NCBI GenBank assembly: GCA_002345025.1 | Contig: DDUX01000108.1 | Coordinates: 1-10,863, forward strand | Source: Candidatus Accumulibacter iunctus | GTDB lineage: Bacteria; Pseudomonadota; Gammaproteobacteria; Burkholderiales; Rhodocyclaceae | DNA: 10,863 bases | Reading direction: 5' to 3' | Shown: in pieces, positions 6,837 through 10,863 of the stretch | How positions within the stretch are numbered: the stretch's first letter is position 1 | Layout: each line of letters opens with the position of its first letter | Translations under genes and position numbers: made by a program | Notes under the pieces: model-generated | The model's input: the letters and a program-made list of their open reading frames with translations, nothing else | The model's database searches: none | Told to the model about the DNA's origin: nothing

Positions 6837-6898
6837 ACGCCCGCAGGCAGCGCCCGGCGCACCCTGGTCGGCGAGGGCGTTGCTCTGCCGTCGTGAGC

Positions 6899-7798
6899 CT
6901 ATCCGCGTCCAGCCAGCAGCACGCCGGCGAGAACGAGGGCGGCACCGGCGAGTTGTGCCGGCGACAGCGGCTCGTCGAGGACGAGCCAACCGAAGAAGAT
7001 CGTCAGCATCGGCCCCAGCGTACCGATCAGCACCATCCGCTCCGGACCGATACGGCGGACGGCCGACGACTGCATGAAGGCCGGAACGACGGTCGACACG
7101 ATCGCCATCGCGACGCCGTAGAGCAGCACCGGCAGCGGCTGCAACAGCGCCGACAGCGGCCGCGTGGCGAGGAAGTGCAACTGCGTCGCCAGCGTCGACA
7201 CCAGCATCGCCAGCGCGGTGAAACGCGCGGCGCCGAGACGGGCGATCGCCGGACCGCTGCCGGCGACGTAGATCGCGTAGCACAGCGACGAGGCGAGGAC
7301 GAAGGCGGCGCCGACGAGGACGCCATCGCTCTCCCCGGCGACGCGCAGGTCGTGCGCAAAGGCCAGCGCGATACCCGCATAGGACAGCAGCAGGGAGGCG
7401 ATCTCGCGCCATCCGAGCCGCTTCCCCATCCACAGCACGGCGATGAGCAACGTCAGCGTCGGATAGGTGAACAGGATCAGCCGCTCGAGTCCGGCCGAGA
7501 TGTATTGCAAGCCGAGAAAGTCGAGCATGCTCGCGCCGTAGTAGCCGAGTAGACCGAGCAGCAACACCGCCAACCAGTCCTTCCGCCGCAGCGGCGGCGC
7601 CGAGCGGCTGACGACGAAGCCCACCCAGAGGAAGGCCGGCAGGGCGAAGATCATCCGTAGCGAGAGCAGCGTCACGGCGTCCACCGGGGCCGTCGCGTAC
7701 GCCAGCTTGACGAAGATCGCCTTCAGCGAGAAACCGAGCGCAGCCAGCATCGCGAGGACGACGCCGACGCGTTCGGCGGACCAGTCTTTCCAGGGCAT
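6899..7798 (-). CDS. DMT-superfamily transporter (EamA family)
   Basis: This is a 299-residue inner-membrane protein with about ten helices arranged as two EamA repeats (about 10-140 and 150-295). Typical features are the N-terminal helix with FSLKAIFVKLAY, the loop between helices with TLLSLRM, and the second-repeat end IGPERMVLIGTLGPMLTIFFGWLVLDEPLSPAQLAGAALVLAGV, of which the LDEPL-x-x-x-Q/G region is a family hallmark. Such carriers export or import small metabolites such as amino acids; the substrate cannot be read from sequence. The ATG at 7798 begins MPWKDW; no strong ribosome site is seen. The gene converges with the small membrane-protein gene (62-bp gap without a convincing terminator) and is divergent from the lipoprotein gene. 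Confidence 0.9.
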   Translation of the reverse strand: MPWKDWSAERVGVVLAMLAALGFSLKAIFVKLAYATAPVDAVTLLSLRMIFALPAFLWVGFVVSRSAPPLRRKDWLAVLLLGLLGYYGASMLDFLGLQYISAGLERLILFTYPTLTLLIAVLWMGKRLGWREIASLLLSYAGIALAFAHDLRVAGESDGVLVGAAFVLASSLCYAIYVAGSGPAIARLGAARFTALAMLVSTLATQLHFLATRPLSALLQPLPVLLYGVAMAIVSTVVPAFMQSSAVRRIGPERMVLIGTLGPMLTIFFGWLVLDEPLSPAQLAGAALVLAGVLLAGRG

Positions 7799-7965
7799 GC
7801 AGGGCAGTCGAAGCGGGCAAAGGCGAATGATGCCGCGTGTGCCCGCCTGCGACAACCCGCACAGCCCGGGGGTGGCGTGCCGACCGCCGCCGGCACGCCG
7901 ACGAACAGCGCGGCCGATCTGCCCGGCGGCCACTTGCGGGAACGGTACCACTGGCCGGCCGCGGG

Positions 7966-7974
7966 TGCTAGCAT
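7966..7974 (+). promoter_or_regulatory. Extended -10 motif (TGC-TAGCAT) before the lipoprotein gene
   Basis: TGCTAGCAT fits an extended -10 (TGn followed by a TATAAT-like hexamer, four of six). It lies 27 nt before the lipoprotein ATG, giving a leader of about 20 nt. No -35 is visible at normal spacing, as expected for extended -10 promoters. The same nine bases occur upstream of the helicase gene. The core TGCTAGCA is palindromic, so it could also serve the divergent transporter or bind a protein. Confidence 0.35.
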
Positions 7975-8001
7975 GCTGCTGCGTCACCCGGACGGAGCAG
8001 C

Positions 8002-9201
8002 ATGAACGGCATCGATCGCACGCCGCGCCAACCCGCAGCCAGCAGTCGCCAGAACAACGCCGGGCCGGCCGCTGCGGTGCCCGGCTGGCTGGCTCTTGTC
8101 CTGCTGCTCCTGCTGGCCGCATGCGCCACCCCCGGCCCGCCGCCGCCACCGCCGGTGCTTGTCGCCGAGAGTACCTGGTCGCAGGTCGACCGCGAAATCG
8201 CCGCTGCCGCACGCGCAGCGACCGTACCAGCCGGCGACCATGCCGACGGAGCGATGGCGAAGTGGCGCCAGCGTGTGCAGCACTACTGCGAAGCGGACTT
8301 CATCCCATGGTTCACCAGCTACGGAACACAGCAATGGCTGGCGATCAAGGTCGCGTGGTACCGGCTGGGGAATGAAGCCACAACGGATCCGGCGACCGCC
8401 AGACTCGCAGCCTACCTGCAGGAGCAGTATCAGGAGCGCGTCCTCGACCCGGTCGCTCGCGAGGTCGATCCGGCGGTGGTCCGGGAGACGGCGACCCGCA
8501 TCTACCAGCGTTCTCTCGGAGCAGCGCTGACCGGCATCCGGCAGCGCCACGCCGTGCCCGCCAACCAGTTCGACCGGCGCCTGCAGCAGATTCCGGCGAT
8601 CTCGCTGGCGCCGCCGCCGGCGCACAACGCGTCGCTCTACCAGTTCATCCATGCCGAGCCGCTGACCGCGCTGCCCGCCTACGGCGCCCTGCTCGCCAGG
8701 ATTCGCGCCGCTGCTGCCGGCAGCGGCGGTGGCGCGGGGGATTCCCGTCTGTCACCGGCGGCCCGCCGTGCCAGCGAGCAGGCGGTGGCGCGCCTCACCA
8801 CCAGCGGCGCCGCCAGCGCCGCGGCGGCGATCATCGGCGGCGTGCCCGGGATGGTGATCTCGCTCGGCGCGTTCGGCGCCGGACTGGCCACGCACGAGAA
8901 GCAGCGGCCCGAAATGGAGGCCCAGTTGCGCGCCAATCTCGACGCCGCGCTCGAGGAGATGTGGTTCAATCTGGTCGAGAATCGCGCCAGCAGTGTCCTG
9001 GCGCCGGTTCATTACCTGTCGACCAGGATTGATGACGAGCTCACGCCAGCGCGGCCGCAGCCCGTCGAGCTCGCTCCCCGGCCGCAGGAAGTCCTCCTGC
9101 CCGCGGCGCCGGGCCTCGATGTCGAAGACCTGCGCGAAGAGGAAAGCCTGGACGAGGACAAAGACATCGATGAGGAAGATGAAGCGGCACACGAGCAGTG
9201 A
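8002..9201 (+). CDS. Unrecognised lipoprotein with Pro-rich linker and acidic tail
   Basis: This is a 399-residue protein. A long N-terminal region (1-28), a hydrophobic stretch (29-40) and the lipobox LAAC (Cys41) mark it as a lipoprotein, followed at once by a Pro-rich linker (eight Pro in about ten residues). Residues about 55-235 are mixed and helical. Residues about 266-296 form an Ala/Gly-rich hydrophobic segment (IIGGVPGMVISLGAFGAGLA) that could be a second membrane helix or glycine-zipper-like hairpin. The last 30 residues are strongly acidic (many Glu/Asp). GGAG at 7994-7997 precedes the ATG by 4 nt. I know no family for it. The glycine-rich segment recalls outer-membrane glycine-zipper lipoproteins, but this is a weak analogy. 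Its 3' end is overlapped antisense by the PIN-toxin ORF. Confidence 0.8.
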   Translation: MNGIDRTPRQPAASSRQNNAGPAAAVPGWLALVLLLLLAACATPGPPPPPPVLVAESTWSQVDREIAAAARAATVPAGDHADGAMAKWRQRVQHYCEADFIPWFTSYGTQQWLAIKVAWYRLGNEATTDPATARLAAYLQEQYQERVLDPVAREVDPAVVRETATRIYQRSLGAALTGIRQRHAVPANQFDRRLQQIPAISLAPPPAHNASLYQFIHAEPLTALPAYGALLARIRAAAAGSGGGAGDSRLSPAARRASEQAVARLTTSGAASAAAAIIGGVPGMVISLGAFGAGLATHEKQRPEMEAQLRANLDAALEEMWFNLVENRASSVLAPVHYLSTRIDDELTPARPQPVELAPRPQEVLLPAAPGLDVEDLREEESLDEDKDIDEEDEAAHEQ

Positions 9202-9601
9202 GTCGATGCCGACCGCCAGATGAGCGCGCCAGCACCCGGCGGTCGACTGTAATCATGACTGCTTCGTTTTCGAGCGCGGTGGCGTGGTACAGCGTGTCAA
9301 ACAGGTGGTGTGACAAGCCGATGGCAAGCTCCACGGCGCGATGATGAATCAACGGCGTATCAATGATCTGGATCCCTTCGAGCAGATTCAGGTCGTCGAG
9401 GTCAGCGGCGGCAGTGGCCGGCACACGTCTCGCCAGCACGCTGGCCACTTCGGCTTTCCAGTGCGCCGGCTGCACCAGTGAGACTTCCGCCGCCCGCAGT
9501 CGAAGAAACAGATCCAGTGCTTGCAGCGCGTTGGCTTCGTCCGCCACATCGGGCAGGAACCATTTGATGGCGACGCTGGCGTCGATCACATAGCGGGTCA
9601 T
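9041..9601 (-). CDS. VapC-like PIN-domain toxin with run-on C-terminus
   Basis: This is a PIN-domain ribonuclease-type toxin. All four acidic active-site residues expected for the family are present: Asp7 (YVIDASVAIKWF), Glu51 (WKAEVASVLARR), Asp102 (LFDTLYHATALE) and Asp120 (ITVDRR). VapC toxins cut RNA, often transfer RNA, and are held in check by the partner antitoxin. The ATG at 9599-9601 overlaps the antitoxin stop (ATGA). The family is usually about 130-140 residues, whereas this ORF is 186. The extra tail after about residue 134 is Arg/Pro/Ala-rich and lies exactly where the frame enters the antisense of the lipoprotein gene (9041-9201), as if the native stop had been lost. Whether the tailed protein is active is unknown. 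The PIN call is firm. Confidence 0.85.
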   Translation of the reverse strand: MTRYVIDASVAIKWFLPDVADEANALQALDLFLRLRAAEVSLVQPAHWKAEVASVLARRVPATAAADLDDLNLLEGIQIIDTPLIHHRAVELAIGLSHHLFDTLYHATALENEAVMITVDRRVLARSSGGRHRLTARVPLHLPHRCLCPRPGFPLRAGLRHRGPAPRAGGLPAAGERARRAAAALA

Positions 9602-9882
9602 CGCGCCGCGATGCCGTGGGGACTGTCGGATTCGACCCGGATGTCGTCGCGCATCTGCAGGATCTCTTCGCTGGAAACATGCGGCGCCTGTTGCCGGCGG
9701 GCGAGGATGCGCATGAATGCGGCGTCACTTTGCGCCTTGCGCCGAGCCTGTGCGACGGCTTCCCGCAACAGGCGGGTCACGATGGCGCTGCTGTTTTCGT
9801 TGGCAAAGGTCTGGTTGAAGCTCTCCTTGACGTCGTCAGGAACGCTGCGATTTCGGTGACAGTAAACTGAGTTGCCGATCAT
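9598..9882 (-). CDS. VapB-like antitoxin
   Basis: This is the partner of the PIN toxin, 94 residues from the ATG at 9882; an in-frame ATG at 9942 would give 114 residues. The region SVPDDVKESFNQTF...NSSAIVTRLLREAV resembles the ribbon-helix-helix type DNA-binding part of antitoxins paired with PIN toxins, and a charged C-terminal half (RRKAQSDAAF through RRQQAPHVSSEEI) would wrap the toxin. The start at 9882 is preferred because a G-run lies about 8 nt upstream and homologues, as I recall them, begin a few residues before VPDD. The 12 residues before VPDD (with CHRN) do not look like the usual beta strand, and a neighbouring frame reads ATQFTVT, so an N-terminal frameshift is possible. The stop overlaps the toxin start by 4 nt. 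Such antitoxins commonly repress their own operon. Confidence 0.7.
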   Translation of the reverse strand: MIGNSVYCHRNRSVPDDVKESFNQTFANENSSAIVTRLLREAVAQARRKAQSDAAFMRILARRQQAPHVSSEEILQMRDDIRVESDSPHGIAAR

Positions 9883-10005
9883 CGAGCAGCCCCCGTGCTC
9901 CTGCTTTGCCGCCGCCAGCTTGGCAACCGGGCGGGTGATCATTGCGGAGGTCTCGCCGCAGCCTTCCCGACGGGTCCGGCAGGCAACGGCCGTGAGCGGC
10001 AGTAG

Positions 10006-10050
10006 CGGTCATGACTGTCGAGACACCCCTGATGATGGAAGTCATGACCG
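10006..10050. repeat. 11-bp perfect inverted repeat, possible toxin-antitoxin operator
   Basis: CGGTCATGACT (10006-10016) and AGTCATGACCG (10040-10050) are exact reverse complements separated by 23 nt. Each arm contains the palindrome TCATGA. It lies upstream of the antitoxin gene on the minus strand, where an autoregulatory operator would be expected, though 64-124 bp from the candidate start codons. No promoter hexamers are clear. Confidence 0.5.
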
Positions 10051-10066
10051 TTTCCCTCGTCCCCGG

Positions 10067-10092
10067 CCCTTCTCCCGCGCACGGGAGAAGGG
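10067..10092. repeat. REP-like perfect hairpin
   Basis: CCCTTCTCCCG and CGGGAGAAGGG form an 11-bp perfect stem around a CGCA loop. Short intergenic hairpins of this composition are typical REP elements in proteobacteria. It lies upstream of both the antitoxin and helicase genes, so it is not in the right place to be a terminator for either. A second small hairpin, AGTCGC-TGAC-GCGACT (10102-10117), follows directly. Confidence 0.6.
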
Positions 10093-10222
10093 AGATTCGC
10101 GAGTCGCTGACGCGACTTTCACATTAGAGCTTTCGTCGACTCCACAAGCGAAACCTTCTGCGGTCCGGCGAATTGGCACGATCACGCCCGGTCACGATAC
10201 TGAACACGTTCGGGCACAGACG

Positions 10223-10231
10223 TGCTAGCAT
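10223..10231 (+). promoter_or_regulatory. Extended -10 motif (TGC-TAGCAT) before the helicase gene
   Basis: This is the same nonamer as at 7966-7974, here 146 bp before the helicase ATG. If used, it would give a leader of about 140 nt; long leaders are common for cold-responsive DEAD-box helicase genes. No good -35 is seen (TGAACA at 19-nt spacing is a weak match). Confidence 0.3.
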
Positions 10232-10377
10232 CGGGCCCTCCTCGAAGCGCCACCCATCAGTCTTGGCGCTTGTCCGATCTGGCCCGGCATCTCTGCCTTG
10301 CCTTACCCACACATACCCGATTGTTTGCCCAGACTGGTTCGTGCATTGGTGATTCGTCACGCACGCAGGGCGAACGC

Positions 10378-10863
10378 ATGGAGTCTTCACGCTTGAAATT
10401 CACTGAACTGGGTCTCATACCCGAGATCCTTCGCGCCATTGCCGACCAAGGCTACGAAACACCCACCCCGATCCAGGCCCAAGCCATCCCCGTCGTCCTC
10501 CAGGGAAACGACCTGATGGCCTGCGCGCAAACCGGCACCGGCAAGACCGCCGGCTTTACCCTGCCGATCCTCAATCGCCTGGCCCAGAGCAAGGCCGCCG
10601 GGCCGCGCAGGATTCGCGTACTCATCCTGACGCCGACGCGCGAGCTCGCGGCCCAAGTCGAAGACAGCGTCGCCACCTACGGCGCGCACCTGCCATTCAA
10701 GTCGCTCGTGATCTTTGGCGGCGTCAGCATCAATCCGCAGATTGCAGCCCTCAGGAAGGGCGTCGACATTCTCGTCGCCACACCCGGCCGACTGCTCGAC
10801 CACGCGCAGCAGCGCAACGTCGATCTTTCCGGAGTCGAAGTGCTGGTGCTCGACGAGGCCGAC
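10378..10863 (+). CDS. DEAD-box ATP-dependent RNA helicase, RhlE-like (5' part)
   Basis: The first 162 codons are visible; the gene continues past the right edge. The ATG at 10378 follows AGGGCGAA about 4-8 nt upstream and opens MESSRLKFTELGL. Helicase motifs occur in order: Q motif (F at 8, GYETPTPIQAQAIP about 31-44), motif I AQTGTGKT (about 54-61), Ia PTRELAAQ (about 87-94), the GG region FGGV (about 116-119), Ib TPGRLLD (about 136-142), and motif II DEAD closing the window. The family unwinds short RNA duplexes using ATP in ribosome assembly and RNA decay, often at low temperature. The Q-motif style (LGL..EILRAIADQGY) and the short N-terminus resemble RhlE; SrmB or DbpA cannot be ruled out without the C-terminus. 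Confidence 0.93.
   Translation, partial: MESSRLKFTELGLIPEILRAIADQGYETPTPIQAQAIPVVLQGNDLMACAQTGTGKTAGFTLPILNRLAQSKAAGPRRIRVLILTPTRELAAQVEDSVATYGAHLPFKSLVIFGGVSINPQIAALRKGVDILVATPGRLLDHAQQRNVDLSGVEVLVLDEAD

Noticed and set aside
6311..6862. N-terminal extension of the oxidase to a 638-residue product
   Set aside because: The extra residues are basic and Ser/Thr/Arg-rich, unlike a membrane protein. A good ribosome site and promoter fit the ATG at 6310.
6836..6881. AACGCCC / GGGCGTT pair between convergent genes as a bidirectional terminator
   Set aside because: The arms are 7 bp with a 32-nt spacer and no T tract, so a stable terminator is unlikely.
7799..8212. N-terminal extension of the transporter to 437 residues
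   Set aside because: It runs antisense through the start of the lipoprotein gene and adds Arg-rich sequence before the normal EamA start.

Overview
The window looks like chromosomal DNA of an environmental betaproteobacterium, most likely of the Rhodocyclales / Candidatus Accumulibacter kind. The reasons are the high GC content and strong GC3 bias from about 4.3 kb onward, a PEP-CTERM (exosortase) substrate, an IS630-type fragment, a heme-copper oxidase, and a RhlE-like DEAD-box helicase. This assignment rests on composition and gene style, not on a search.

Layout. (1) Positions 1-3.56 kb are lower in GC and encode exported proteins on the minus strand: a secreted protein joining an HExxH metalloprotease-like region to an L-type lectin domain (60-1631), and a clear PEP-CTERM protein (2168-3010) with a doubtful small ORF in front of it (3024-3299). 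A sequence with exact GG-N10-GC spacing and a TTGCT core, resembling a sigma-54 promoter, lies upstream at 3408-3424. (2) 3561-4100 holds the N-terminal DNA-binding half of an IS630-like transposase with no catalytic domain, followed by about 270 bp of non-coding sequence. (3) 4368-6836 is a respiration-related block: on the minus strand a divergent heme-copper oxidase subunit I-like protein and a TlpA-like thioredoxin overlap by 4 nt (ATGA), and a 64-residue two-helix membrane peptide is read the other way. The 331-bp divergent control region has a good sigma-70-like promoter for the oxidase and a cluster of TGTCGCG motifs. (4) 6899-7798 (minus) is a DMT/EamA transporter. (5) 8002-9201 (plus) is an unrecognised lipoprotein with a proline-rich linker and an acidic tail. 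(6) 9041-9882 (minus) is a VapBC-type toxin-antitoxin pair whose PIN toxin ORF runs on antisense into the 3' end of the lipoprotein gene. (7) 9943-10377 is a gene-free control region with an 11-bp inverted repeat, a REP-like hairpin and an extended -10 motif. (8) From 10378 the start of a DEAD-box RNA helicase runs off the right edge.

How the genes work together. The oxidase and thioredoxin are translationally coupled, so the thioredoxin probably serves redox or metal-site maturation of the oxidase, with the small membrane peptide as a possible accessory. The two exported proteins at the left fit an exosortase-dependent surface or matrix system, but no exosortase gene is in the window. The most notable points are: an in-frame amber codon that separates the lectin protein from a downstream Pro-Glu-Pro motif; a heme-copper oxidase that keeps the helix II, VI and X histidines but lacks the usual His-His pair; the run-on PIN toxin; and the possible operator repeats.
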